Assembly (NCBI RefSeq): GCF_900086595.1
Contig: NZ_LT575472.1
Coordinates: forward strand, 1,502,542-1,566,541
Direction: 5' to 3'
Source: Clostridium nigeriense
Lineage (GTDB): Bacteria > Bacillota > Clostridia > Clostridiales > Clostridiaceae
DNA length: 64,000 nucleotides
A model generated the notes under the pieces. It made no database searches. It was not told where the DNA came from and saw only the letters and a program-made list of their open reading frames with translations. Shown in pieces: positions 1 to 8,915 of the stretch; the first letter of the stretch is position 1, and the number at the start of each line of letters is the position of its first letter. Position numbers and translations under genes: made by a program.

Positions 1-207
1 GATTTTTTCTGATATATCTTTAGCTGAAATATCAGTTTTAACTAAATAACTATCAGGCATAAAGTTAGCCCAAGATCCAAGAGATTTTATAGTTGAAACT
101 ATATCATAATCATCACGATGATGGTGATGATGTTCATGATCATGATTTTCACATCCACATGAATGAGAATGTTCGTTTAAATAAAATGTTATTGCATAAG
201 TTTCCAT
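1..207 (-). CDS. His-rich small protein, C-terminus outside window
   Basis: Only the first 69 codons lie in the window; the frame is open to base 1. The start ATG (205-207) follows an AAGGTGGT ribosome binding site. Residues 13-29 are packed with possible metal ligands: His at 13, 15, 22, 24 and 26-29 and a C-G-C at 17-19. The rest is acidic and soluble-looking, with no signal peptide. The composition suggests binding of a transition metal such as zinc or nickel, but I do not recognise the family. It is divergent from the carbonic anhydrase, a zinc enzyme, which may or may not be meaningful. Confidence 0.75.
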   Translation of the reverse strand, partial: METYAITFYLNEHSHSCGCENHDHEHHHHHRDDYDIVSTIKSLGSWANFMPDSYLVKTDISAKDISEKI

Positions 208-444
208 AATTACCACCTTAAAATATGTTTTATTATTTAGAAAACTATAAATCTTATATTGTATATAATCTTCTTTTATAGTTGTTTATATAATAATATA
301 TAATTCAAATAAAAGCTAGAGAATTATTTTTAGTTAGTTTTTAAAACTATAATTATACAAATAATAAACATAATAAATATATGAAATTCTACAATTATGT
401 TGTAGAATATAAAAAATAAATATTTAAAATAAAGGGGGAAGCTA

Positions 445-1005
445 ATGAGCAAATTAGATGAAATACTAGAATTTAATAAAAAATTTGTTGAGAACAAGGG
501 TTATGAAATATACAAAACATCTAAAGAACCAGATAAAAAAATATTAATTTTATCATGTATGGATACAAGACTTACAGATTTATTACCTAAAGCTTTAAAT
601 ATAAAAAATGGCGATGTTAAAATAGTAAAAAATGCAGGAGCTGCAATTATGCATCCTTTTGGTAGTGTAATTAGGAGTATCGTCGTTGCTATATATGAAT
701 TTGATGTAGATGAAATATTTGTTATTGGACATCATAGCTGTGGGATGTGTAATTTAAGTACTGATAAATTAATAGAAAAAATAATAGGTAGAGGAATTCC
801 TTTAGAAACAATAGAAATTCTTGAAAATGGAGGAATAGATATTAAAAATTGGCTTCATGGATTTGATTCAGTAGAAAAATCTATAGAAGATAGTGTGAAT
901 ACAATAAAGAAGCATCCTTTAATACCAAAGGATATTACGGTGCATGGATTAGCAATAGATCCTGAGACTGGAAAATTAGATTTAATAATCAATGGATATA
1001 AATAA
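445..1005 (+). CDS. Beta-class carbonic anhydrase
   Basis: A 186-residue cytoplasmic zinc enzyme that interconverts CO2 and bicarbonate. The beta-class signature is complete: C38-M-D40-T-R42 near the N-terminus and H96-H-S-C99-G-M-C102. Cys38, His96 and Cys99 are the expected zinc ligands and Asp40/Arg42 the catalytic dyad. Length and layout match the short bacterial type related to mycobacterial Rv1284 rather than plant-type enzymes. The start ATG follows AAAGGGGGAAG. It is monocistronic: a terminator hairpin at 1039-1073 separates it from the convergent hydrolase gene. Confidence 0.92.
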   Translation: MSKLDEILEFNKKFVENKGYEIYKTSKEPDKKILILSCMDTRLTDLLPKALNIKNGDVKIVKNAGAAIMHPFGSVIRSIVVAIYEFDVDEIFVIGHHSCGMCNLSTDKLIEKIIGRGIPLETIEILENGGIDIKNWLHGFDSVEKSIEDSVNTIKKHPLIPKDITVHGLAIDPETGKLDLIINGYK

Positions 1006-1038
1006 AGGATTAAAAGTGTAATTAAATATAAAAGTATA

Positions 1039-1080
1039 AACTTAAGGGGTTGGGTTAATCAATCCCTTAAGTTAAGTATT
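1039..1080. terminator. Bidirectional terminator between carbonic anhydrase and hydrolase
   Basis: A 14-bp stem (1039-1052 with 1060-1073, one G-U pair) with a 7-nt loop. T-rich sequence follows on the plus strand and A-rich sequence precedes it. It contains the stop codon region of the convergent minus-strand gene and probably ends transcription from both sides. Confidence 0.75.
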
Positions 1081-2017
1081 TATTTATAAAAGTATTAATT
1101 GTTGTCCAATAAAGATTAGGATCTACCTTTGAAGCTTTTGCATGTCCTGCATTTTTAATAGTTAATTTTTCTTTTTCACATTTAGTAGCATTATATAGAG
1201 AATCCATCATTTTATATGGAACAAAATCATCTTGATCTCCATGGATAAATAAAATAGGAGTTTTAGATTTTGCAACCTGATTTAAGGAAGAAGCTTCTCT
1301 TAGTCCATAACCAGCTTTAAATTTAGCAATAACAGAAGATGCATTCATTATAGGAAAATCATGTAATGAATACATGGCTTTTAACTTGTGAGAAAATTGA
1401 TCCCAAACAGAGGTATAACCACAGTCAGCTATTATTGCTTTAACATTAGTAGGTAAGATTTCTCCAGAAACCATACTTACAGTTGCAGCTCCCATAGATA
1501 CTCCATGAAGTATAATTTTAGCATTTTTATTTTCCTTGAGGATAAGGTCTATCCACATTAAAACATCTAATCTATCTATCCAGCCCATGCCAATAGAACT
1601 TCCTTCACTTTTACCATGCGCTCTTAAGTCAGGAATTAATACATTATAGCCCATATCATAAAATTTTCTAGCATAACTACTCATATCAGTTCCTTTACTT
1701 GTATATCCATGGACTGTTATAACCCATGTATTATTAGAATCGTGATTTAATATTTTATATCCATGAAGCTTTAAGTTATCAAAGGATTTAATGTGTACAT
1801 TAGAATATTTAGAGTAATTTAAAAGCCAATTTAAATCCTCATTAATTAACTCTCCACTAGTAGATTCGGCGTCTTTTTTAGATCCAAATATAGATTCTTT
1901 AGAAGTACTAGGATTAAGAGCTAAATTATAAAAATAATTACCTATAATACTTAGAGCTCCAAGGGATAGAGTTCCTAAAACTCCAGTAGAAATTAATATA
2001 GCTTTTTTCTTGTTCAT
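1067..2017 (-). CDS. Membrane-anchored alpha/beta hydrolase
   Basis: A 316-residue serine hydrolase of the alpha/beta fold. Residues 7-28 form a hydrophobic N-terminal anchor after three lysines, so the catalytic domain is probably outside the membrane. The oxyanion motif H-G-Y at 103-105, nucleophile elbow G-V-S174-M-G, acid at about Asp264 (H-G-D-Q-D-D) and His292 (A-G-H) form a plausible triad. It resembles the Bacillus YqkD/YfhR-like group, whose substrate is unknown; esterase or peptidase activity is possible. SD AAGGTGATG precedes the ATG. Single gene. Confidence 0.85.
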   Translation of the reverse strand: MNKKKAILISTGVLGTLSLGALSIIGNYFYNLALNPSTSKESIFGSKKDAESTSGELINEDLNWLLNYSKYSNVHIKSFDNLKLHGYKILNHDSNNTWVITVHGYTSKGTDMSSYARKFYDMGYNVLIPDLRAHGKSEGSSIGMGWIDRLDVLMWIDLILKENKNAKIILHGVSMGAATVSMVSGEILPTNVKAIIADCGYTSVWDQFSHKLKAMYSLHDFPIMNASSVIAKFKAGYGLREASSLNQVAKSKTPILFIHGDQDDFVPYKMMDSLYNATKCEKEKLTIKNAGHAKASKVDPNLYWTTINTFINKYLT

Positions 2018-2107
2018 ATAACATCACCTTAATTAATAATATATATTAAGAATAATTTTAACACTAATAAATTAAGATAACAATATTGAATGAAATTTGT
2101 AAAAACC

Positions 2108-2136
2108 TTGACAATTTATAATATTGTGCATATGAT
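2108..2136 (+). promoter_or_regulatory. Sigma-A promoter of the M-box/mgtA transcript
   Basis: TTGACA at 2108-2113, a 17-nt spacer and TATGAT at 2131-2136. This is nearly consensus and lies about 28 nt upstream of the riboswitch aptamer, so the aptamer would be at the start of the mRNA. Confidence 0.8.
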
Positions 2137-2163
2137 GTAAGTGTAGTAAGAATTAAATATTTC

Positions 2164-2305
2164 GGTAGGTGAGGTTACCACAAGGATAAGGGTTGCTGCC
2201 GCAAAATAGTGGAGACACTATGAGAAGGTTAGCAGTCTATGTCGAATCCAAGGCATAGACTAATGCAATTTCATCGCCTTGTGAAATTGAAGCTTGAACG
2301 AGAAT
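2164..2305 (+). promoter_or_regulatory. M-box (ykoK) magnesium riboswitch
   Basis: The conserved M-box elements occur in order: GGTAGGTGAGG at 2164-2174, a GCTGCCGCAAAA block near 2195-2207, the central GTCGAATCCAAGG stretch, then ATGCAATTTCATCGCC and a closing GAAGCTTGAACGA near 2290-2302. M-boxes sense intracellular Mg2+, and Mg2+ binding favours termination. A terminator follows at 2379-2411, and a P-type Mg2+ ATPase is the first large gene downstream. The aptamer 5' strand 2164-2172 can pair with the terminator left arm 2379-2388 (one bulge), giving a plausible antiterminator in low magnesium. Confidence 0.9.
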
Positions 2306-2378
2306 AAAGTAAATTATTTACTTTATATTTTGCGCAAACTTTTTTGTTATATTTTTATAATATAATTTATAAGTTAAT

Positions 2379-2411
2379 TCACCTTACCATTTATTTGGTA
2401 AGGTTTTTTTA
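2379..2411 (+). terminator. M-box expression-platform terminator
   Basis: An 8-bp stem ACCTTACC / GGTAAGGT (2381-2388 with 2397-2404), an 8-nt loop and a T7 run. It lies between the aptamer and the downstream genes, as expected for a transcriptional OFF switch. Confidence 0.88.
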
Positions 2412-2449
2412 TTCCCAATATCCATTATTAAAAAATTTGATTTTAGGAG

Positions 2450-2542
2450 GTGAAGAGGAATGGAAGAGGGGAGTAGTAAGGTCATAAATCCTTTGGGAGA
2501 AAATATAAGATTATTTAAAAGGGAGGATTCCATTCCTCTCAC
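2450..2542 (+). other. Long hairpin enclosing the small ORF upstream of mgtA
   Basis: AGAGGAATGGAA at 2454-2465 is exactly complementary to 2528-2539. GTG 2450-2452 also pairs with CAC 2540-2542 across one bulged A. The total is 15 bp closing a loop of about 62 nt. The stem contains the small ORF's start codon and the 3' end of its ribosome binding site. No T-run follows, so this is not a terminator. Confidence 0.7.
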
Positions 2543-2549
2543 TAGTTAA
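2460..2549 (+). CDS. 29-residue leader or small protein between M-box and mgtA
   Basis: An ATG preceded by an excellent SD (TTAGGAGGTGAAG, spacing about 9) opens a 29-codon frame ending TAA at 2547-2549. It starts M-E-E-G-S-S-K-V and ends S-I-P-L-T-S. It is charged and hydrophilic, so it is not a membrane peptide of the MgtR or MgtS type. It lies after the riboswitch terminator and 77 nt before mgtA, so it is co-transcribed. Its start and its 3' end pair with each other in the RNA. It could be a regulatory leader peptide or a small protein acting on the transporter. I know no homologue. Confidence 0.5.
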   Translation: MEEGSSKVINPLGENIRLFKREDSIPLTS

Positions 2550-2626
2550 AATTAAATATTTATTATAATACTTCTTTTGGATTTATGTCTTACATCTAAA
2601 ATTATTTAAAATAGGAGGTAAGACTT

Positions 2627-5317
2627 ATGAAAAAGAAATTATTTAAAAAAGTGATTACAGGGGAAGTAAGAAATAACCAATCATCTAATAACTTAGTAGT
2701 TGTTTCAAAACTAAAGGAAAAAGAGGTTTTAAAGAAATACAATAATAGCTACTCAGGTTATGAAGAAAGTAAAGTAGAATTAATGAGGGAAGAGTATGGG
2801 AGAAATGAAATTACTCATAAAAAAGGTGATTCTATAATAAAAAGATTAATAGAAGCATTTATCAATCCCTTTACTATAATTTTATTAATATTAGCAATAA
2901 TTTCGTTTATTACTGATATTATTATGGCTGAACCAGGAAATCAGGATGGAACATCAGTAATTATAGTTACATCTATGGTTTTGGTTAGCGGTGTACTAAG
3001 ATTTGTTCAAGAAACAAAGTCTAATAAAGCTGCTGAAAAGTTAGGTGAAATGGTTGAGACTACTATAAGTGTTTCTAGGCTTGAGGAAGGAAATAAAGAG
3101 ATTCCAATAAATGAAATAGTAGTTGGAGATATAATTCATTTAGCAGCGGGAGATATGATACCCGCTGATGTTAGAATATTAAAATCTAAGGATTTATTTA
3201 TAAGTCAATCATCTTTAACTGGTGAAAGTGAACCAGTAGAAAAAATAAGTTCACCATTATTGACTGATTGTAAAAATCCATTAGAGTTAGAAAATTTAGC
3301 TTTTATGGGAAGTAATGTTATTAGTGGTTCTGCAATAGCTATTGCAATTAATGTTGGAGATAATACAATTTTTGGTGGCATAGCAAAAGATTTATCAAAT
3401 AAAAAGGTAATAACTAGTTTTGAAAAAGGAATAAACTCAGTTTCTTGGGTATTAATAAGACTTATGCTAGTTATGGTTCCAGTAGTTTTATTTATGAATG
3501 GATTTACTAAGGGTGACTGGATGGAAGCATTTTTATTTGCAGTATCAGTAGCAGTAGGATTAACTCCTGAAATGTTACCAATGATAGTTTCTGCAAACCT
3601 TGCTAAGGGAGCAGTATCCATGTCAAAGAAAAAAGTAATAGTTAAGGATTTAAGTGCGATACAAAATTTTGGTGCTATGGATATTCTTTGTACAGATAAA
3701 ACTGGAACCATTACTCAAGATAAAGTAGTTTTAGAGTATTCATTAAATATTCATGGAAAAGATGATAGCAGAGTATTAAGACATGCTTTTCTTAATAGCT
3801 ATCATCAAACAGGGCTTAAAAACTTAATGGATATAGCAATAATAAACCATGCAAATGAAAGTGATATGATAGAACTATGGAGAGATTATAAGAAGGTTGA
3901 TGAAATACCTTTTGACTTTAGCCGTCGTCGTATGAGTGTTGTAGTTGAAAGTAAAGATGGGAAAACTCAACTTATTACCAAAGGCGCTATTGAAGAAATG
4001 TTAGAAGTATCTACTCATGTAGAGTATTACGGAGAAATAAAGGTTATTACAGAAGAAATTAGAAATGAAATTTTAGAGAGAGTTTCTAAGTATAATAGTC
4101 AAGGTATGAGAATATTAGGTATATCTCAAAAAAATAATCCTCCAAGAGCTGATGAACTTTCAGCAAAGGATGAAAAAGATATGGTTTTAATGGGATTCTT
4201 AGCATTCTTAGATCCACCAAAGGAAAGTACTGCTAGTGCAATTAATATATTAAATGAGTATGGAGTAAATGTAAAAATTCTAACTGGTGATAATGATAAG
4301 GTTACTGCGGCTGTTTGTAAGCAAGTTGGAATCAAGGTCAATAATTTATTACTAGGTTCTGATATAGAAGAAATGGATGACGAGTTATTAAGAGAAGCAG
4401 TTGAAGAAACAAATGTATTTGCAAAACTATCACCTATCCAAAAGACTAAAGTTGTTTCTGCATTAAGAGCAAATGGTCATACTGTAGGATTTATGGGGGA
4501 TGGAATAAATGATGCAGCTGCAATGACAGAAGCTGATGTTGGCATATCAGTAGATACAGCTGTTGATATTGCAAAGGAGTCAGCAGATATAATTTTATTA
4601 GAAAAAGATCTTATGGTATTAGAAGATGGTGTAATTGAAGGAAGAAAAATTTACGCTAATATTATTAAATATATTAAAATGACAGCAAGTTCTAATTTTG
4701 GAAATATATTTTCAGTATTAATAGCAAGTATATTTCTACCATTTATACCAATGCTACCAATACAATTATTAATGCTAAATTTAATTTACGATATTTCTTG
4801 TATAACTATTCCATGGGATAATGTTGATGAAGAATATCTTAAAGAGCCACGTAAATGGGATGCAAGTTCTATAAGTAAATTCATGCTTTGGATGGGACCT
4901 ACAAGCTCAGTATTTGATGTTATAACATTTATATTAATGTATTTCTTTATTTGTCCATTTGTATTTGGAGGACAGTTTCATAGCTTAAATGAAATACAAC
5001 AAATAGGCTTTATAGGACTATTCCATGCAGGATGGTTTGTTGAATCTCTATGGTCTCAAACTCTTGTGATTCATATGATTAGAACACCGGAAATCCCATT
5101 TATTAAAAGTAGAGCATCTTGGCAATTAACTTCTTTAACTACTTTAGGAATAATAGTTGGAACAGTTATACCATATACTGCCTTAGGAAAAACATTACAA
5201 ATGGTAGCAATGCCTTTAGTTTATTTTATATGCTTAGTTACAATTATTATTTTATATATGTCTTTAGTAACGATTTTAAAAAAGAGATTTATAAATAGAT
5301 ATGGAGAATTATTATAG
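2627..5317 (+). CDS. mgtA: Magnesium-translocating P-type ATPase (MgtA/MgtB type)
   Basis: An 896-residue P3B-type ATPase that imports Mg2+ at the expense of ATP. Visible elements in order: cytoplasmic N-terminus, paired membrane helices near 80-135, actuator domain with T-G-E-S (about 198-201), helix pair with T-P-E-M-L-P, phosphorylation site C-T-D-K-T-G-T (Asp about 357), hinge motif G-D-G-I-N-D (about 624-629) and six C-terminal helices. Length fits MgtA (about 900). The start follows ATAGGAGGTAAGACTT. The M-box upstream supports magnesium as the substrate and Mg2+-repressed expression. A strong terminator closes the unit. Confidence 0.93.
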   Translation: MKKKLFKKVITGEVRNNQSSNNLVVVSKLKEKEVLKKYNNSYSGYEESKVELMREEYGRNEITHKKGDSIIKRLIEAFINPFTIILLILAIISFITDIIMAEPGNQDGTSVIIVTSMVLVSGVLRFVQETKSNKAAEKLGEMVETTISVSRLEEGNKEIPINEIVVGDIIHLAAGDMIPADVRILKSKDLFISQSSLTGESEPVEKISSPLLTDCKNPLELENLAFMGSNVISGSAIAIAINVGDNTIFGGIAKDLSNKKVITSFEKGINSVSWVLIRLMLVMVPVVLFMNGFTKGDWMEAFLFAVSVAVGLTPEMLPMIVSANLAKGAVSMSKKKVIVKDLSAIQNFGAMDILCTDKTGTITQDKVVLEYSLNIHGKDDSRVLRHAFLNSYHQTGLKNLMDIAIINHANESDMIELWRDYKKVDEIPFDFSRRRMSVVVESKDGKTQLITKGAIEEMLEVSTHVEYYGEIKVITEEIRNEILERVSKYNSQGMRILGISQKNNPPRADELSAKDEKDMVLMGFLAFLDPPKESTASAINILNEYGVNVKILTGDNDKVTAAVCKQVGIKVNNLLLGSDIEEMDDELLREAVEETNVFAKLSPIQKTKVVSALRANGHTVGFMGDGINDAAAMTEADVGISVDTAVDIAKESADIILLEKDLMVLEDGVIEGRKIYANIIKYIKMTASSNFGNIFSVLIASIFLPFIPMLPIQLLMLNLIYDISCITIPWDNVDEEYLKEPRKWDASSISKFMLWMGPTSSVFDVITFILMYFFICPFVFGGQFHSLNEIQQIGFIGLFHAGWFVESLWSQTLVIHMIRTPEIPFIKSRASWQLTSLTTLGIIVGTVIPYTALGKTLQMVAMPLVYFICLVTIIILYMSLVTILKKRFINRYGELL

Positions 5318-5322
5318 GATTT

Positions 5323-5364
5323 AAGAAAAGTTTTAGCTTAATTAGCTAGAACTTTTCTTTTTTA
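5323..5364 (+). terminator. Terminator of mgtA
   Basis: A 16-bp stem 5323-5338 / 5344-5359 with one G-U pair, a TAATT loop and a run of Ts at 5358-5363. Confidence 0.85.
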
Positions 5365-5459
5365 GAATAAATAATTATAATATTGATTATTTTATTTAGA
5401 TATGTTATTATACTTTTGAAATAAACTTTCAAAAGTATAATGGGTATAGGAGAAATATT

Positions 5460-6089
5460 ATGAGAAGATATAAATGTATAATATTTGATATTGATGGAAC
5501 AATTTTAAATACTGAAAGAATGAATCTTATTCCTTTGCAAAGATTAGTTAGAGAAGAATTAGGATTTGAAATAGCATATAATGATTTGCTAAAATATAAA
5601 GCCTATGCAGGAAAAAGAACTATAGAAGAATTAGGATTTAAGGATATAGAAAAAGCTTATAATAAATGGGTTGAGTATGTAAATAGCTTTGAAGAGGGAG
5701 CTACCTTATATGAAGATATTTATGAAGTTATAAAGACTTTAAGTTCAAAAGGAATTATATGTGCTGTAGCAAGCTCAAAGATGAGAAAACAGTATGAAAT
5801 AGATTTCAACCCTACTGGATTAAATAAATATATTAAATGTAAGGTTTTAGCAGAAGATACAGAAAGGCATAAACCATATCCAGATCCATTATTAAAAGTA
5901 ACTGAAATACTAGATATTCCTCCAAAGGAATGTATTTATATTGGAGATACAATATTTGACTTTAAGGCAACTAAAGCTGCAGGGATGGATTTTGGACTTG
6001 CAATATGGGGAGCTGATAGTTTAGAAGGTATAGATGCAGATTTTAATTTTAATGAGCCTAAAGATATTTTAAAGGAGATAGATCTTTAA
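5460..6089 (+). CDS. HAD-superfamily phosphatase
   Basis: A 209-residue haloacid-dehalogenase hydrolase with motif I F-D10-I-D12-G-T, an alpha-helical cap of the phosphoglycolate phosphatase/beta-phosphoglucomutase subfamily, motif II at V-A-S-S (about 102-105), the motif III Lys in H-K-P-Y-P and motif IV I-G-D-T-I-F-D-F. It should dephosphorylate a small phosphometabolite; which one cannot be told. SD is AGGAG. It is followed after 2 nt by a ROK-type regulator, so the two are almost certainly one operon and the substrate may be a sugar phosphate. Confidence 0.85.
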   Translation: MRRYKCIIFDIDGTILNTERMNLIPLQRLVREELGFEIAYNDLLKYKAYAGKRTIEELGFKDIEKAYNKWVEYVNSFEEGATLYEDIYEVIKTLSSKGIICAVASSKMRKQYEIDFNPTGLNKYIKCKVLAEDTERHKPYPDPLLKVTEILDIPPKECIYIGDTIFDFKATKAAGMDFGLAIWGADSLEGIDADFNFNEPKDILKEIDL

Positions 6090-6091
6090 TC

Positions 6092-7114
6092 ATGAGGCAA
6101 ATTACAGGAAAGCCAACGGAACTTAAGAATGTTAATACATCTCTAATTATGAAATCAATAAGAACTAGAGGTAGTGCAACTAGAGGAGAAATTTCTAATG
6201 ATACAGGTTTAAGTCATACAACGGTAAGAGCAATTCTTACTGATTTATTAGATATGAATGAAATATTATCTGTAGGGCTAGATATATCTAGTGGAGGGAG
6301 AAGGGCTGAAAGATATGAAGTTAACCCTAACAAAAGATATTTAATAGCTATTTCAATAGAAGAAAATAAAATAATTTATAGAGTTGTAAACACTTTAGGA
6401 GAAGTAATAGAAGAAGATAATATAATTATAAATTCATTAAATAATATTTCTGTAATTATAAAAGCTATCGATAATTTATATAAAGTTCATCATAATATAG
6501 AAGGCATTGGAATTAGTGTTCCTGGAGTTATTACAGAAGATGGATACTTAACAGGAATTAGAATGGAAGAATGGAAAGAAATTAAAATAAAAAAACTAAT
6601 TAAAGAAAAATTTAATATTCCAATAGTAATAGAAAATGATATAAACTCTGCTGCAATAGCATTTTATAATGATTATATAGAAAAAAATAATTGTGGACCT
6701 ATAAGTTTAGTATATATAAGCTTTTCTTCATTAGGAGTAGGTTCTGGAATAATAGTAAATGGAAATGTTATAAAGGGTGACAATGGATATGCAGGAGAAA
6801 TTGGATTTATACCAGTTGAGGACACTTATCTAAATGTAAAAATACTTAATAGTTTAAAAGAATATGAGTATTGTAGCACAATTATAAATACTATTAAAAC
6901 AATTTCAGCTGTTATTAATCCGAGTGTTGTGGTTTTAGGCGGGAGTAGTTTTAGATATAATTTAAGAGATGAAATTATAAATAGATATAATAGAGAATTT
7001 AAAATAAAGACAAAGATATTAGTAAAAGAAAATGAAGGTAATTATTCTTTAGAAGGCATAAAGGAAAAAGCTTTATGCTTAATAAATAAAGAGGTTAAGC
7101 TGATTAAAAATTAA
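6092..7114 (+). CDS. ROK-family transcriptional regulator lacking the zinc motif
   Basis: 340 residues: an N-terminal winged helix-turn-helix (about 15-65, with S-H-T-T-V-R in the recognition helix) and a ROK (repressor/ORF/kinase) domain. The G-E-I-G stretch is present, but the usual C-x-C-G-x-x-G-C zinc loop is missing: the chain runs from G-E-I-G-F directly to a short linker and the V-V-V-L-G-G strand. It is 40-60 residues shorter than XylR or NagC types. The function is probably repression relieved by a sugar or sugar phosphate, possibly of its own operon with the HAD phosphatase. Confidence 0.82.
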   Translation: MRQITGKPTELKNVNTSLIMKSIRTRGSATRGEISNDTGLSHTTVRAILTDLLDMNEILSVGLDISSGGRRAERYEVNPNKRYLIAISIEENKIIYRVVNTLGEVIEEDNIIINSLNNISVIIKAIDNLYKVHHNIEGIGISVPGVITEDGYLTGIRMEEWKEIKIKKLIKEKFNIPIVIENDINSAAIAFYNDYIEKNNCGPISLVYISFSSLGVGSGIIVNGNVIKGDNGYAGEIGFIPVEDTYLNVKILNSLKEYEYCSTIINTIKTISAVINPSVVVLGGSSFRYNLRDEIINRYNREFKIKTKILVKENEGNYSLEGIKEKALCLINKEVKLIKN

Positions 7115-7187
7115 ATATTAGGTTATTATTAGTACAGAGGGCGTAATAGTTATTTCTAGCGTTACCAAAGTACTTTTTAATAAATTT

Positions 7188-7222
7188 AAGCTATGACAAT
7201 TAATTAAGTCATAGCTTTTTTA
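7188..7222 (+). terminator. Terminator after the ROK regulator
   Basis: A 10-bp stem AAGCTATGAC / GTCATAGCTT followed by six Ts. It separates the HAD/ROK operon from the RIC gene. Confidence 0.88.
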
Positions 7223-7314
7223 TTTTCAAATTTTGATTGTAGTCACATTTTTATATTTTAAATATGTATATAATTTGATCATAGACAAGTTAGAAAAAGG
7301 TTGGAGGTTTTAAT

Positions 7315-8013
7315 ATGAATAATAAAATAAATAGAAATTTAAGTTTAGGTGAAATTGTTGTGATTTATCCTGCTATTGTAGAAAAATTCAATGATATGCA
7401 ATTAGATTATTGCTGTGGTGGATCTAAAAATATAGAATTAGCATTAATAGAAAAAGGAATAAATGTGGATAAATTTATAGAAGAAGTAAATAAGGAATAT
7501 GAAAAATTTATTATAGATAATTCTGATTATATCGATTGGAATGTAGAAGCTTCAGAAAAACTTATAGAGCATATCATAAATACTCACCATTCAAAGACAT
7601 TTCAATTATTAAAAGAAATTGATCCATTATTGGTAAAAATCTTTAAAGTTCATTATTATCATGATCCAGAGCTTTTAACAAAAATTCATAAGCTTTTTGG
7701 AGAACTAAAATGTGAATTAGAAGAACACTTAATTAAAGAAGAAAGAATTTTATTTCCTAAAATTATAGAACTTGAAAGCACTAAAAATAATAATGGAAAA
7801 GAAACTTTAAAAAAAGAAATTCAAAGTTTTATAGGAGAGCATGAAGCTGCTGGAGATATATTGAAAGAATTAGCAAATATAACAGAGGATTATAAATTGC
7901 CAGAGTGGGCGTGTACAAGCTTTAAATTAGTTTATATGAAAATGCATGAATTAGAAGAAGACTTATTTATTCATATTCATAAGGAAAATAATATTTTATT
8001 TAAGAGATTTTAA
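7315..8013 (+). CDS. ric: Iron-sulfur cluster repair di-iron protein (RIC/ScdA)
   Basis: A 232-residue cytoplasmic protein that repairs Fe-S clusters after nitric oxide or peroxide damage. The N-terminal DUF542/ScdA_N domain carries the typical D-Y-C33-C34-G-G. The rest is a hemerythrin-like four-helix bundle with di-iron ligands in the expected pattern: H-H-S, H-Y-Y-H, E-E-H-L-I-K-E-E, G-E-H-E and H-E-L-E-E-D. The start ATG follows TTGGAGG. It is followed at once by another hemerythrin-type gene and then by a Crp/Fnr regulator, which fits a nitrosative-stress role. Confidence 0.92.
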   Translation: MNNKINRNLSLGEIVVIYPAIVEKFNDMQLDYCCGGSKNIELALIEKGINVDKFIEEVNKEYEKFIIDNSDYIDWNVEASEKLIEHIINTHHSKTFQLLKEIDPLLVKIFKVHYYHDPELLTKIHKLFGELKCELEEHLIKEERILFPKIIELESTKNNNGKETLKKEIQSFIGEHEAAGDILKELANITEDYKLPEWACTSFKLVYMKMHELEEDLFIHIHKENNILFKRF

Positions 8014-8032
8014 TAATGTGGAGGATGATTTA

Positions 8033-8839
8033 ATGGAAAAGAAGAGATTTATTTTAGATAATGGTATAAATAGAGAAGTTAAGGAAGATAAAATTAAAGA
8101 GTTAACTGAGCTATTAAGAAATCTTAATGAAAAAGGATTAACAGATGACTTAAAGAAAAAAGGCTTGAAATTAGTTAGGTCAATAAGTCCTCTTGAACTT
8201 TCTATGGCAGAGCAAAGCTTAGTAGAAGAGGGAATGGATCCAAGTGAGCTTAGACATTTATGCGAAATTCATATGTTAATTTTAAAGGGAGAATTAGAAA
8301 AATTACAAGGAAAAATAAGTGAAGGACACGTTCTTCATACATTGATAAAGGAACATGAATTAATATTAGGCTTTTTAGATAAATTAGATTTAACAACAAA
8401 GAATATAATAAATATGGAAGCATATGATAAAAATAGAGAAGAATTTAAAGAAATAGTTAAATTAGCAAACAGCTTATTATCAGCAGAGCCACACCATAAA
8501 AGGGAAGAGGATGCATTATTTCCTGAATTAGAAATTAGGGGGATAACAGGACCTACAAGAATAATGAGGCTTGAACATGAGGATTTAAGAAAGAAAAAGA
8601 GGTCACTAAGAGATTTAGGAGAAAGTGTTGAAAATATAGATTTTAATGAATATAAGGAAAAGCTTTCAAAGCTTTCAAATGACATTTGCTTTGAATTGAG
8701 AGATCATATTTACAAGGAAAACTATATATTATATCCAACTGCTTTAGAAAGTATAGATGATAAAAATAATTGGAGTAATATAAAAGAAAAATGTGATAAA
8801 ATAGGATATTGTGATTTTACACCGGAAGAATGTAAATAG
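8033..8839 (+). CDS. DUF438 / hemerythrin domain protein
   Basis: 268 residues. A longer GTG start at 8018 is open, but GGAGG at 8020-8024 sits 8 nt before the ATG at 8033, so I use that. The N-terminal third is a DUF438 domain (S-P-L-E-L-S-M-A-E-Q and G-M-D-P-S-E-L-R-H-L-C). The second part is a hemerythrin-like bundle with H-V-L-H-T-L-I-K-E-H, A-E-P-H-H-K-R-E-E-D and R-D-H-I-Y-K-E-N. Many DUF438 proteins carry a C-terminal PAS domain; this one does not. It probably binds a di-iron centre and senses or scavenges O2 or NO. Forms an operon with ric (19-nt gap). Confidence 0.87.
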   Translation: MEKKRFILDNGINREVKEDKIKELTELLRNLNEKGLTDDLKKKGLKLVRSISPLELSMAEQSLVEEGMDPSELRHLCEIHMLILKGELEKLQGKISEGHVLHTLIKEHELILGFLDKLDLTTKNIINMEAYDKNREEFKEIVKLANSLLSAEPHHKREEDALFPELEIRGITGPTRIMRLEHEDLRKKKRSLRDLGESVENIDFNEYKEKLSKLSNDICFELRDHIYKENYILYPTALESIDDKNNWSNIKEKCDKIGYCDFTPEECK

Positions 8840-8864
8840 AAGTTAATAATAAAAAAATAATTTA

Positions 8865-8888
8865 AAAACTCCTTGGGGAGTTTTTTTG
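8865..8888 (+). terminator. Terminator of the ric operon
   Basis: Stem AAAACTCC / GGAGTTTT (8865-8872, 8877-8884) with a TTGG loop and a T7 tail. The same stem sequence recurs in terminators at 50.35, 53.9 and 54.7 kb. Confidence 0.87.
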
Positions 8889-8915
8889 TTTAGGTAAGAT
8901 AGGTCCTTTTAAACA

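Noticed and set aside
2217..2270. tRNA-like GTCGAATCC stretch near 2240
   Set aside because: It is the conserved central part of the M-box; no cloverleaf can be formed.
3205..3711. Minus-strand open frame inside mgtA
   Set aside because: A shadow of a strongly conserved P-type ATPase frame; no start signal.
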